A stretch of 64,000 bases of DNA from NCBI GenBank assembly GCA_021030905.1, contig JAGFMI010000003.1, positions 2,418,001 to 2,482,000 on the forward strand, in the 5' to 3' direction. This document shows positions 1-11,321 of the stretch, piece by piece. Position numbers and translations under genes: made by a program. How positions within the stretch are numbered: the stretch's first letter is position 1; every line of letters starts with the position of its first letter. The notes under the pieces were generated by a model. It had not been told where the DNA came from and searched no databases. It saw nothing but the letters and a program-made list of their open reading frames with translations. Source of the DNA: Pyrenula massariospora. Lineage: Eukaryota > Ascomycota > Eurotiomycetes > Pyrenulales > Pyrenulaceae.

Positions 1-652
1 TCAGGACCCTCCCCGTCCTCCCCACCAACCCACTCCCACACAGGCTCAAGTTCGTGGGCGCTTAAGACATGATTCCTTAGAAACCAGCCATTCTCAGAGG
101 TGTACCTAACCACGGAAAAGTCACTTCTCCTTGACTGGAGCTGATGTTTCTTTTGCGGGCACCAGGTTTCCGACTTATCGTTTTCGTTGTCCCATGCGAG
201 GTACCAGTTCTTCTTGATCGAGTGGCAGCCACCAGCGAGCCAGAGCCGGTCGCAGATAGAGCAGAGCTTGAGAAGTTTAGGAGCAAAGTCTGGACGTGTG
301 GCGGTGTTGTTGATGGAGAATTCGGGCATCGAGACGAGGAGTGCGGCTCCGAGGGTTGATTTGCAGGTTAGAGCGAGGCGGATAGCATTAAGGGCGGAAA
401 GGTCATCTGGATCGCTGACTAAGTGATGGAGGATCATGGCTAGAATTTCAACGGGGAATTTTGAAAGATTATTGCTGGGTTTCTGGCGGGGTCGGAGCTT
501 AATTGACTTCAAGGGTTGGAAATTAGCGGAGAAGAGATTCGTGTAGATAGGGATGGGTGTCGGGGGCGGACCTTCGGAATGAAAATGAGTGCATTCTGAG
601 GTGTTGGGGTGGTATAGTAGGCCAAGAGGAAATTGTCAAGGATGTGCTCCAT
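1..652 (-). CDS. F-box domain protein, 3' part cut by the window edge
   Basis: On the minus strand a frame is open from about 506 down to base 1. It begins near KFPVEILAMILHHL and continues DLSALNAIRLALTCKS, the pattern of an F-box (Pro-x-Glu-Ile/Leu-Leu start, then a run of leucines). F-box proteins bind Skp1 in SCF ubiquitin ligases and select substrates through the downstream region, which here is Cys/Trp-rich and lies outside the window. The proposed start is the ATG at 652. A 65-nt intron (507-571; donor GTCCGC, acceptor TTGAAG) joins it in phase 0 to the F-box exon. That donor is not canonical, so the first exon is the weaker part. No stop is reached before base 1. Confidence 0.55.
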
Positions 653-1565
653 GACAACCAATAGCTGGGAAAGCTCCTGCGAGGGGAGAGAGAGCTCGCA
701 GTCTTGAAGAGAGGAAAGAAATGAAGTTCGTTGGAATTGTATCTGGATAATGTAGATTGCTTAGGAGAGCGGTTCGAATTTAATCCTACGGAAATCATTT
801 AGGCAAAGGGAACGAGCAAAAACACTTTCTCTGAGCTAAGCGTGAAAGCCTAATAAAGAAGAGGTATACGATATGTCACCGGTGAGAGGTGATGAAGCCT
901 GGCTCGCTGATCACGTTTCACACCTCATGGTATTCCTCCCGCGTGTTTGTGTGAGGTGCTCAATTGCCTCGGCCAACCCATTAGAAGATGAAGATCTAGA
1001 AGATAGCCCCATCTCTTCATTGTGAAAAGTGCTTCGTTTCACTTGTCTAGCTACACGCGGAATATATTCTGCACATCATATAAGATTTTTGATAGTTCAG
1101 ACGGGGTGAATCGGCCCAGACACGGTTGATGTCGCCTTAGTATTCCGCGGTCAGCTGTCTTAGCGTTTGTTGCCGTCTTTATGCTCGTTGCCGTTTTTAT
1201 GCAGCATCAGCAAGCAGTACTTCTCCGATACCGAGGATACGTAATCGCCGAGGTAAACAACGGAATATAATTCTCGGAGAACAAGTTTGATCAATGGCTG
1301 GTTGTTTGGGGGCTCCAAAGAGTCTGCCGCTTGCTTGAAATCGATGTACGCGCAAGCTGAACGAAGAGGGATTTCAGCATGATCGCTACACGGTGATTAT
1401 AAAGATTGGATCGTTCTCGGCTTCAGCTACTCAGCTACCGACTGGCGTTCGGGCCAGCAAACGGCCCGATGATCGGCCCGGTCCCTCGCTACAACAGCCA
1501 CTTGGGACGCTAGCACGGTGGCTTTTTCTACCTTATCAGTACATTCATGGATAGAGAAGCGTGAA
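653..1565. other. intergenic, divergent promoters
   Basis: No coding frame looks real here. The stretch separates the minus-strand F-box gene from the plus-strand DHODH gene and should hold both promoters. A TATA-like ATTATAAAG lies near 1396, about 170 bases before the DHODH ATG. Confidence 0.5.
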
Positions 1566-3119
1566 ATGAATAGGATTGGGTCTAGGCTGTGCAATGCTCC
1601 GAGAAATTCAATTCTCAAAAGATGCTTATTTCAGCCTCCCCGTTGCCAATACGCGTCTACGTCAGCCCGTGCTACAGCCGAGGGCAATTCGCTTGTGACT
1701 CGTTTGAAGACTCTCTTCTATGGCACAACATTTGCTCTCGCATTAGGCATCGGATACATCTACATCACCGATACACGAGCCAGCGCCCACCGCTGGATCG
1801 TTGTTCCTGCCTTGCGAGCTATCTATCCGGATGCTGAAGATGCACACCATGCAGGCAATAAAGCCCTCAAAAACCTCTGGCAATGGGGCCTGTATCCACG
1901 AGAACGTGGGGACCCGGACAAAACAGGTGACTTGGCGGTTGAAGTATTTGGTCACTCGCTTGTGAATCCAATCGGTACCTCTGGAGGAATCGACAAGAAC
2001 GCCGAGATTCCTAACCCGCTCTTCGCGATCGGACCTGGGATTATTGAGGTGGGAGGGACGACACCTCTTCCACAAGAAGGGAATGCAAAGCCGCGGGTAT
2101 TTCGTATTCCTTCGCAGAACGCTCTGATCAACCGGTATGGCTTGAATTCCGAAGGAGCGGACCATATGGCGATGCGATTAAGGCATCGTGTGAGAGAATT
2201 TGCTCATTCTTTAGGTTATGGATTGGACCAAGAAGCTGAAGACCGGGTGCTGAACGGAGAAGCGGGTGTACCTCCTGGGAGTCTCATCCCAGGACGGCTA
2301 CTTGCAGTGCAGATCGCGAAGAACAAATTCACGCCTGACGATGACGTTGCAGCGGTGACGAATGATTACGTCTATTGTGTTGAGCGTCTAGCCCCCTACG
2401 CTGATATCCTTGTTGTCAATGTCTCAAGTCCCAATACCCCTGGACTACGCAATCTTCAGCAATCTGAACCTCTAACACAAATTCTATCTGGAGTTGTACA
2501 AACTGCGAAACGGACGGTGCGGATTACCAAGCCATTCATTATGGTGAAAGTCAGTCCTGATGAAGACTCCAACGCACAGATTGAAGGAATATGTCACGCT
2601 GTATGGGAATCAGGCGTGGATGGCGTGATTGTTGGGAATACTACGAAAAGGAGACCGGAGCCAATTCCTGCCGGATATGAATTATCGCCAATGGAGCAGC
2701 ATTTTCTACTGGAACAAGGAGGATACTCTGGTCCTCAGACCTTTGAAAGAACGTTGGACTTGGTGAAGCGATATAGGAAGCTGTTGGAATCAAAGCCACC
2801 AAATAATTCTGATGTAGGTGGATCCAGCTCACTTGATGCCTCAACGTCGGCTGTTGAGCAGAAGGTTAGTGAAGGGGTAAAGTCGATCGAAGGGGAAATC
2901 ACAGGGGTGGCGACAGCGGTAAACCTTACAACTGAACCAAAAGTTATATTTGCTACTGGAGGGATCAGCAATGGAAAGCAAGCGCTTGAAATTTTGAATG
3001 CTGGAGCTAGCGTTGCCATGGTCTACACAGCATTAGTGTATGGAGGCGTTGGGACTATTTCTCGTATCAAGGATGAGATGAGGGAAGAGTTGAACGGCTC
3101 TAAAAAGGTAGTCAATTGA
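1566..3119 (+). CDS. dihydroorotate dehydrogenase (quinone), class 2, mitochondrial
   Basis: The enzyme oxidises dihydroorotate to orotate (pyrimidine synthesis, step 4), passing electrons through FMN to ubiquinone at the inner mitochondrial membrane. The single exon encodes about 517 residues from the ATG at 1566; an in-frame GTG further upstream is ignored. The N-terminus is basic (targeting signal) and is followed by one membrane helix (TLFYGTTFALALGIGYIYI), the usual class 2 layout. Class motifs include GTSGGIDKNAEIP, the base-loop NVSSPNTPGLRNLQ (Ser catalytic base of class 2), FIMVKVSPDED, VGNTTKRRP and the FMN phosphate site IFATGGISNGKQALE plus GASVAMVYTALVYGG. An insert of about 50 residues, low in complexity (SSSLDASTSAVEQK), separates the last substrate loop from the phosphate site; fungal enzymes often carry such an insert. 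Nothing looks broken. Confidence 0.95.
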   Translation: MNRIGSRLCNAPRNSILKRCLFQPPRCQYASTSARATAEGNSLVTRLKTLFYGTTFALALGIGYIYITDTRASAHRWIVVPALRAIYPDAEDAHHAGNKALKNLWQWGLYPRERGDPDKTGDLAVEVFGHSLVNPIGTSGGIDKNAEIPNPLFAIGPGIIEVGGTTPLPQEGNAKPRVFRIPSQNALINRYGLNSEGADHMAMRLRHRVREFAHSLGYGLDQEAEDRVLNGEAGVPPGSLIPGRLLAVQIAKNKFTPDDDVAAVTNDYVYCVERLAPYADILVVNVSSPNTPGLRNLQQSEPLTQILSGVVQTAKRTVRITKPFIMVKVSPDEDSNAQIEGICHAVWESGVDGVIVGNTTKRRPEPIPAGYELSPMEQHFLLEQGGYSGPQTFERTLDLVKRYRKLLESKPPNNSDVGGSSSLDASTSAVEQKVSEGVKSIEGEITGVATAVNLTTEPKVIFATGGISNGKQALEILNAGASVAMVYTALVYGGVGTISRIKDEMREELNGSKKVVN

Positions 3120-3762
3120 TACAGGATTTCAGTGTTATGATCAAGTACCTAGAGAGGAAAGCGGAGTGGAAATCGTTCAGCTCCGGCTCGCTCCCACATG
3201 TGAACGCCAAGCCCAGCCTTGTGGGGTCCGTGCGTCCTCCGCAGAGCAGCTCTTGACCTGATTGTCCGCGACCAGTACATAAATAGGACCATCCTATGAC
3301 ATGCACCTGGCGACCGTATGCGCCCTGCACTGCGAGATAACGACAATAACCAATACGAAGACGAGATAGGCGAACAGAACCCTGTTTACACCAGCAATGA
3401 ATCGCCAGGGTAAGCTGTCTCCTCCAAACCCAGTCAATCCACCTGTCACACAAGATCGTCGCTGTCTATGGATAACGAGACGTGAGGAATGCATGCGAGA
3501 GCTGTTGCAGCGATAGCACTATTCTGAATACTACTCTGAACTGCCTGGACGAATATTTGCAAACACCACGGGAGCGAAAGGCTTGAAAAGCATCGAAGGC
3601 AGAAGAACACGTTATTTTGAAATATCTAAAGAGAAGGATGGCTTGGCTTTGCAAAATGTGGGAGAAACTGTTCAGAATGTTCAGAAAATAGCTCAAAGCG
3701 CTGAAACGATGAAGAGAGTGCTTGCAGCGAGGAGTTGGAATCACACAATCATTCTCGATATC
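3120..3762. other. intergenic / NOT2 5' leader
   Basis: No convincing gene. The frame of NOT2 exon 1 stays open upstream to 3583 and reads a Lys/Glu-rich peptide without family features, so it is treated as leader sequence. Confidence 0.4.
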
Positions 3763-5478
3763 ATGCTAAATTCTCGTCCTTTAGGGCCCGGCGGTTTCCC
3801 GCGACAGATGCAAGGCCTTCCCTCCCAACAATCTGCACAAACCCGAAATCCTCAGATGACGTCCAATAGATTTAATAATGGCAAGCTTGGTACGAATCTT
3901 TCAACAAGAGAGGGAAAGAAATACTTATATTTTGAAAAGCAGGTAACGCTTCAAGCTGGGGATACGGCATGCCAATGGGTGGTGCACCTGGGCTTCCAAA
4001 TCTGCAGAATCGACAGCCAGGAGGTGGTGTCTCGTCATTCGCTCAGAGCGTGAATGTTTCGCAACCTAACACTCCCTTTGACCAATCGTAAGCTTCATCT
4101 TGGTTCAACAGAGCTTGAATGAACCTCAAATCTAATATTTAATTATAGAGACTTCCCCTCCCTTTCTGGTAACAACCAGGCATCTCAACAAAACTCTAGT
4201 TCTGCTGTCTGGCCACCAAGACAAGGACAGCAAAATCCAGGGCAACGTCAACAGCCACCTATTCAACCACAAGGACAATCCAATCAACCGGAGCAGCAGC
4301 ACGACGATCTATATAACGATTTTCGACCTGCTCACGGTCTCGGCGGAGGTCAGCAACAACCAGGTAGCCAAGATGATTTTCCAGCGTTGAGAGGTAACGC
4401 ACAACAACCGGAACGCAGAAGTAGTTTACTGCAAGGGAACGCATTTGAAAGCTACGGCATGGGATTTGGTGGCCTTGGTCAGCGAAATCCTCTCGCAAAT
4501 CCGATAGGTGGTCAAGACTCCAATCGGCTAACATCCCCGCTTGGTGGTAGTAAGTATTACCGCTAATTAGCTTATTTCAATCTGACATTTCCAGCAATGC
4601 CAAATGCTCGGTCTCCTATACCTCAAGGACAGAACGGTACTATAGGCTCAGGAATAGTAAGGGTACCTTCTCCGTTCTAGTAGCTGACTAACCTCTTTCA
4701 GGGCGCCATAGGCTCGAACATTGGTCGCCCACCAATGCATTCCCTCCAAACAGACCCTCAACCTCGTGACAGTCAGCGATCTCCATCTGTCGACCTCGGC
4801 CCAAGCAATCAAGGCGAGACTACTCCATACACTCAACTTAGTGATGATGAGAAGCGAGGCCTTCCCGGGTTAATCGCCATGTTCACTGGGCGCATCTACC
4901 CCAACGAAATTTCTCCCGACATCGCCAACATCATGAGGGGTCAAGATCTTACTAAGCTCGCCCACGAAATGGGCTTCGACCCAAATTCTTCAGATCGTTG
5001 GATCGACAGTTGGGCAGGCCCCTTTGCTCCTCTCAATTCTCTTGCTCCCGCCCCACAACCAGACTTCCACATCCCCTCCTGCTACAATGTTGTCAACGTC
5101 CAGCCACTTCATGAGCGAATCCCCTCCTTCACCGAAGACAGCCTCTTTTACATCTTCTACAATATGCCCCGTGACATCATGCAGGAGCTTGCTGCCGAAG
5201 AACTCACTAAGCGGAAATGGAGATACCACAAATACGAGAAGATGTGGATGACGAAAGACGACAACAGTCCTCAGCCAGTACCAGTTGATGAGGAGAGTGA
5301 GCAAGGGTCATATATTTGGTGGGATTGGAAAAATTGGAGGAAGGCGAGGAGGCAGACGATTTTACGGTTTAGCGACCTCGAGGAGAGGGGCCCAGGAGTT
5401 GGGGCGCAAGCAAGGGGTATAGCGCAAAGGTATCTGGGAGGCGGGAATAACGGGGCATTGGGTGTGGAAGGGCTGTAA
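3763..5478 (+). CDS. NOT2: CCR4-NOT complex subunit NOT2 (CNOT2)
   Basis: NOT2 is a scaffold subunit of the CCR4-NOT complex, which deadenylates mRNA and tunes transcription; it pairs with NOT3/NOT5 through the C-terminal NOT box. Five exons fit: 3763-3889, 3943-4087, 4149-4549, 4595-4656 and 4702-5478, giving about 503 residues with every phase matched. The N-terminal half is Gly/Gln/Pro-rich with the CNOT2 signature DFPSLSGNNQ and later DDFPALRGN. The C-terminal NOT domain starts near LSDDEKRGLPGLIAMF and holds GQDLTKLAHEMGFD, then FYNMPRDIMQELAAEELTKR and WRYHKYEKMWMTKD, all classic for the family. The start at MLNSRPLGPGG is chosen because it matches the usual short N-terminus; upstream splicing is not excluded. 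Confidence 0.93.
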
Positions 5479-5973
5479 GGGGCGGAGCGGAAAAAGTTCT
5501 AAGAACCGGTAGGCACATTTCGGGAGCGGTGAGATAACTATGTAGGCCGGTATTGCCTGATATCGGGTCTTTCGTGGCCGCGGAAGCTAAACACAAATTC
5601 TATTTTTATGACTTCACTTCTTTTCTTTCTACCTTTTCATCTTCTCGTTCTCCGGTGTCGTTAAACACATGACACTGCGGTATCGGTGAATGAACAGGAG
5701 CTGGAAATGAATATCATCTAACACCTTCAGTTTTTATTTAAAATTATTCTCGCCTCACAATTGTCCTTAGCAGCCGCATATTTCTTGGAGGCGATCAATC
5801 GCCTTCAGAGTCTGCATACCCATATCCTGCTGGTAAGTCCCTCAATCTCGATTTCCTTTCGGTTTTTCTCTAGTCTGTCTGCGTAAATACAATTTCAACC
5901 CAATCTTACTGGTTAACTAAGTGAACTCTGACTGACGCGTCTAATTCTATACACATTACACGTCAACGTGACC

Positions 5974-6396
5974 ATGGCTTCCCCACAACCTTCGCAGAGA
6001 GTTACAAAAGAGTCTACGGAGAACACCGGACCATCAAATGTGTCCGGCGGAACTGAAGAGAACAGCCCCCAAGCGGCCGATGAATGGCAAAAGAAGATCC
6101 ACGCCATCACTGAAACCCTCCCCACAGCTGCGTGGGAACTGAAAGATGACCTCCGCGACATGTGCGAAACCTATTCCGACATCCTGAGCGCACACACCAA
6201 GGCGGGCATGTTGTCATTGCTTGAGGATCTTATTGCGAACAATCTGAGTGGGGCCAAATTTTGTGAATCGTTAGATGGACTCCGGAATGAGTGTATGGTG
6301 GAGATTGAATATTATGAAAAGTTGCAGAGGGGATTTGGCGAGGGGGAACGTGAGGCTTTGGAGGGTAGAAGTGGTTCGGTGAGGATGCAAGGATGA
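5974..6396 (+). CDS. hypothetical protein, about 140 residues
   Basis: I do not recognise this family. The ATG at 5974 sits in a good context (ACCATGGC). The N-terminus is polar and probably disordered (Ser/Thr/Glu/Pro-rich, residues 1-35). It is followed by a helical, acidic region containing WQKKIHAITETLPTAAWEL and a possible helical hairpin ending EIEYYEKLQRGFGEGEREAL. There is no signal peptide or membrane segment. It lies 0.5 kb after NOT2, and its 5' leader is pyrimidine-rich. Codon usage and the helical second half suggest a real protein, but no function can be assigned. Confidence 0.6.
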   Translation: MASPQPSQRVTKESTENTGPSNVSGGTEENSPQAADEWQKKIHAITETLPTAAWELKDDLRDMCETYSDILSAHTKAGMLSLLEDLIANNLSGAKFCESLDGLRNECMVEIEYYEKLQRGFGEGEREALEGRSGSVRMQG

Positions 6397-6820
6397 AGCG
6401 TCCTGACTGAATGAGAGGCTGAGAAGAATGGTTTCTTGAGGGGATGAGGATTGTGGTAAATAGCGTAGAGGAACTTGAATTTTACGCAGTAGGAACGGCT
6501 TTTCGTGCTCGCGTGGCCCTTGCAACCCCAAAGTTGGCGTAAGGACATGATAAATTCGACGATAGCAGGTTTTTCCTCGGGCTCCAACAAAGGAAATCGC
6601 GAGGATTTATACCAAATCTCGTAGTACTCTTTCATGATACTCTCAAGATCGTGATTAATGTAAGATGCTATATCTTGGCTTCGGAGCATGAGCTTTGGCT
6701 TGCCTTAGGTATCAGATTGTTGACGCTCCCGTGAACTCTACTAATTGACTTCACGTAGTCAACAATATCTTCCAATGTTCGCCATGTAGAAATGTTTTTT
6801 CTGAACACTTTGAATGCCAT
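6312..6820 (-). pseudogene. possible decayed coding fragment, unknown family
   Basis: Two minus-strand frames look protein-like. One starts at the ATG at 6820 and reads FRKNISTWRTLEDIVDYVKS. The other covers 6689 to 6312 and reads SQDIASYINHDLESIMKEYY, then RFPLLEPEEKPAIVEFIMSL. They lie in different frames, and no GT-AG pair between them joins cleanly. The 3' end overlaps the convergent gene ending at 6396. It may be a decayed gene or a poorly resolved two-exon gene; neither is proven. Confidence 0.25.
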
Positions 6821-7771
6821 CGTTCACGAAGATCAAGTTCCCTCGATTCGGCATACATTGCAGCGAAAAGTAGGGAGCAATTCCAAGTTTGATGTGTGAA
6901 GTAGGCAATTTCTTTGGCAACCGGTCTCTCATGATCTAGGATCTAAAGGTGATGAGGGGTGGTGTGGTTGTGACTTCCCGTAATGCCAAATATGCTTGTC
7001 GCCTCTATGACGGAGCGGTCCTTTCCAAGATCTATAACCAGACTAACAATATTGGCCCTCAAAACGTAATACTTCGCCCCCGTCCGGTATGTTAAGCTCG
7101 TATGAGTTACGACAAGGCAATGTCAATTTTCCAACTACTTCTCTGCCACAGCATTTTGTAGCCTGGCGGGCGAAAGATGTGGCTTCGGACGTAGGCCGAG
7201 CTTCCTTGCTAATGAGGGTTTTAGGTCTAGACCAAGCTGATCTCTTTCAGTAAATATCCACATTGTCAGAACTACTCCCCAGAACCGATGTTGAAGAGCA
7301 TAATCTAATAATTAAACAGCTTTTATTAATAAGGCGCGGTAGCCGCTTAGGGGAAGTACTTATAACGCTAGGAGTTCGGTGTTCGGCCTCACCTCAGTCT
7401 AAACGCTGCGCCTCTATGCTTCTAGGTTTTGCAGTGCGCCTTCAAAGATTACTCTTGTCGCAAGGGTATTAAATGTTAGCAATCTCCACTGCCCCCACAA
7501 GATCCACTCATATTTAATACTCATGTGACCATAGTAGCTGCGCTGAGAATACCCTGTAGCTGGCCTCTCGCTCACCTCTCCGAGGCGTAGCTGTTAGAAA
7601 GCATGAGTACAATGTTGCAAATAGACCTTCATTTCGATACACGTACTTGGTGGAGCATAAGCATAGCCATTTGAATACAAATGGTTGGTGGATCTCCCGA
7701 AGGTTCGCTCTTACGTCCTTCGAATTCCTAACCATAGTTAAGCACACGATCAACCGGCGGCCTACCTAGAC
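6821..7771. other. gene-poor stretch
   Basis: Only short frames in inconsistent phases are present. The segment 7263-7470 (GCGGTAGCCGCTTAG region) reads like old repeat DNA, but I found no terminal repeats. It marks the change from the housekeeping segment to the accessory region. Confidence 0.35.
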
Positions 7772-9241
7772 ATGACGTGTATTGTCGCCGCTCTTCTTTA
7801 TGCAGTCATTTTAGGGTCTATGTCTATTTATTGTATTGATCCTAAAATTCTTAGTCCCTTTAATAGTCAGCCTGAGCTCATTTCGCGCGGTGGTTATCCT
7901 GGCCGTGAACCAGTGACCGGACAAAACCGCGGAATCTTTAGGATGAATTGCAAAAATGCAGCTGGAGCATGTAATAATGGTGCATTCTACCAGAACTGTA
8001 TAAGTCCCGAAGGACAGAACACCTATTATACTTACTATGCGTGGGAAGAGAACGGATATAGCAGCAAAAAACAATATGACTATCATGCGCGTACACTTTC
8101 AGGGTGTGATACTTCAGGTAGCTCAACGGTCTGCAAAGGTTGAAACCCAGACAATGTTCATATCGAGAATCATGCTGATGACGACGCAACGTGTATCAGG
8201 AATGCCTTTCAGTCAAAAATTTACCGACTCTGAAGGTATTGGAGATATTGATCCTGAATGCGATGAGTTTCCGTATATCCTTTGGCAACTTTTTGCAAAT
8301 CCGCAGCTGAATTGCTTATAGTATGGCAACTATGAACCACACGATGTCATTCATGAATAAACGAAACTCGTTGCGTTGTGTACCGAAAAGTGAAAACGCA
8401 AGTACGTTTTAGGAACATTCAGTCTATGTTACATGCTGACTCAAAGTCTCTATCTTAGGTGGTGGTGGCCAGCTTCGAAGTTTTATAGAGCATAACGCAG
8501 TACAAAATGGAGACTATTTTAGAATCGTTTTCGATATCTCGCAAGTCGCATACCAAGATGAGAAGTAAGTTGGATATTGGTAGTGTTCGATCATAACAGC
8601 TGATAGCACTAAGTACTGTTCGATATGCCCTCCCAGAACCCGACTGTAACAATGATGGACAACAATTCTATTTGTCGAAATTGAACAACCCTAGACGTCC
8701 ACGAGGATCGTTCAGAAAACCCTATAGGTACCCCGAAGATAACCGCTATGCCATGGCTCATATCGATAGAGACGTGCAACACGCTAGAATCATTATTACA
8801 TTCGTTGGTCAAGATAGATTCTCGATCAAAATTTTCGACCCTGGACATCTTCAAGCCTCACGCCTGCTTCGTGAAAGTCAAATAACAACTATCATGCAAA
8901 ATGAACACACCGATTTTGGTCTTGAAGCACAGCTGCCTCAAAAGATATGGGTTGAGCGTATGAAGAATGGAAATGACGGAATTCGTCTGAAGATTACTTA
9001 TTCTGACACATTCGAGGGGAGTATGTACGAACCTCAATATGTGGCGCTGTCGAGATTTGTATTCACGACCGATGACACTGGCATCGGTCGTCATCCAAAT
9101 CCTGCGGCAGCACGCTCAGCTCAAGATGAGTTCAGATACTGCTTGATCAGTCCGATGAAGAATAATCAGCAGACGTTTGAATGCGTGTTTCCGGTGTTAG
9201 GAAGGGCGATCCCACAAAGTTATTTAAACGAAGCAAATTAA
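7772..9241 (+). CDS. secreted NucA/NucB-type deoxyribonuclease domain protein
   Basis: Five exons fit (7772-8138, 8200-8272, 8322-8401, 8459-8564, 8614-9241), giving about 417 residues with every phase consistent. The N-terminus is a signal peptide (CIVAALLYAVILGSMSIYC). A Cys-rich domain follows (NCKNAAGACNNGAFYQNC). Splicing then creates ECDEFPMAT, matching the Asp-Glu-aromatic-Pro-Met-Ala active-site motif of the NucA/NucB non-specific nucleases, and SENASGGGQLRSFI, which fits the end of that domain. The C-terminal 190 residues are a separate domain that I do not recognise (LEAQLPQKIWVERMKNGNDG region). The likely role is extracellular DNA degradation. It sits 0.5 kb before a secreted peptidase-like gene on the same strand. 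The alternative is a catalytically weak paralogue of unknown use. Confidence 0.7.
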
Positions 9242-9730
9242 TGTACAAAGTAGTTCCACTCACAACTTAGGCAATATTTAGCCCGAAGTTTAATAAATAT
9301 AGTGTTTGCAGACGTGATCGGTCAACGCGACCTAGAGGGCGTTCTAGTGGCGCTGTGACTGCGGCGCGTTGTAGACCTGTGACTTGCCGGTGAAATTTGC
9401 TGTTCCCGACCGATTATTCGCTGCCCTCAGCAAAACGTTCTGAGAAAGACATCTCTTATTAGGATGTAGAAACAGACGCAGCGGTCTTCGTCACGTAATC
9501 TTTCGACAGGATACCCTGAGTAAAGTACCCGGAAACGTTTCGTTTCATCACTGCCCCCTCCTCGCTCAGGCTGAGCCTTAGGCGACAGGTGGGCTTTGAC
9601 CGAGGTGTCACTGTTGGGCCTAAAATCGAAATTTTGGGCGAACCCGAGCGACCTTCACCTTTATAGATTTACTAAACGGTGAAATAAATTTATTTTATAT
9701 TTTGCAAGTCCTAATGATGAGATCTGTAAT
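9242..9730. other. intergenic
   Basis: No coding frame. The last 80 bases before 9731 are AT-rich (TTTATTTTATATTTTG) and probably include the core promoter of the next gene. Confidence 0.35.
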
Positions 9731-11321
9731 ATGCGATCTTTTCTTTGGCTTTTGGACAGGGTTATGAGCCCCCCTCCGGTGATTTTGGTGCTGTTGATAC
9801 TGAACTCGCTCGAAATTTGTGCGATACCCCCTTTACCTAAAAGTTATTGGATCGATAGCTCATGTCAACATGATGGTCGAAATCTGGCTGTTGAGGATGC
9901 GCTTGGCGACGCTTTCAATTGGGCTCGTCGAGCGGCCGAGCGGATAGAATCTAACGACGCTGTACAGAAAGAATATTTTAAACTTCTCTTTGCTCCTCAA
10001 AATGATTTTGAATACAACCAGAAAGTTGAAAAGGTTCTTAGTAAGTTTTTATGAATTGAATTTTAATGTTAAGTCTTGGTGACCTCTTCTGTTATAGGCT
10101 ACCTGAATGGAAACGGTCAAGAAAGTGGTGTCTCGGAAATGCATTTAGAAGAGGACCAAAGTCGTCGAAATGAAGCGAACTATAGATTTTACTGTGATGA
10201 TGACATACAAGATATCACGACCTCTGCGAACAGATGGAACCTTAGAAGGGATCCTCCTAAAAAGCGAACTCCCCAAAATTATTCACCAAATAAGCGTCGT
10301 CGTCATTACCTTGATCCTTCTTCATCTATGCCCGATTTTGACCCATGTCAAGAATGGGAAGACACCGGTTAGTGGCTCCAGTAGTTCAGTCTTCACCTGT
10401 CGACCACCTATAGAGCTGAAAGATACCTAAGCAGTCAATGAATGCTAACTCTCGATGTAGATAATGGAATGTTAATGGGAGACTCAGCTGGCTGTCAAGA
10501 CCATAACTTGCAGCCACATGTTAAGTCTTATACCATGCGTTCAAAAAATCCGAAGTATGATAAAGTACAGAACTCAATAAGAGCAACAGCCACAGTAGGT
10601 CTGAGTTGATGTTTGTCCCCTGTGATCCGTACTAATTGTGAACCTCTGGGCGATATTAGATCTGCGACAGAGCTTTTGGAAGACTTAGTCAACACAAGAA
10701 TCTCACCAGCATGGACATCCTCGATCCGTTCAATGAGGTCAACTTCTCCGAGCAAGGTTGGCTGCTTTACCCGGGACCACGATGGCAGCGAAAGTATCCA
10801 GTCGGCCAACTTCGGCAACTTGTGGATATTCTCTCATTCAATCTACTATACGAAGTACGTTTTGTCTCAAAACGATGTCTCTATGTTCTATCTATGCTGG
10901 AACTCTAACCGCATCTAGATACTTCATTTCCCACCTTGGAGCGGTACGCCACAGTTTAGATTATGTCATGCTGTTCCACCTTTATCGCATCGTATTCCTT
11001 AGCCTTGATGGCTACTGAACTTATTCCCACCCATTCACACCTCGCACCGATTCCTATCCACATAAATCTCTGATACTAACCATTCCAAATCTAGTCCGCG
11101 GAATTTCCTGGCCATCGACCTCTCAAGACCCAGCGTCCAGCTGGTACGACATACAGGAACTCCCCGCAGACACCAGAATTACCAACGCCGCAGTCTACGC
11201 CTGGTTTGGGCTGCTCGCCGTCCTGGCAGACCGCGGATACAGGCTGGATCCCGATCCTTTTCGGGCGCACGAAGGCTTCCTCATCCGTGACGTGTCTGTC
11301 ATGCAAAATTCCGTTTCATAG
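9731..11321 (+). CDS. secreted M35-like metallopeptidase homologue with YExxH in place of HExxH
   Basis: Six exons fit (9731-10040, 10098-10367, 10461-10594, 10660-10854, 10919-10943, 11095-11321), giving about 386 residues with all phases matched; the 151-nt intron 5 is the longest. The N-terminus is hydrophobic and secretory (PPPVILVLLILNSLEICA). The family order is visible: YWIDSSCQ, a helix DAFNWARRAAER, RFYCDDD, TICDRAFGRLS, the zinc-motif position, then ITNAAVYAWFGLLAVLADR. At the zinc site the spliced reading is LLYEILHF, so the first His of HExxH is Tyr. Known M35-type enzymes need that His, so this copy may be inactive or act as a binding protein. A better preserved relative lies at 46248-48129. 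The 25-nt exon next to the motif depends on clean GT-AG sites and a CTAAC branch. Confidence 0.68.
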
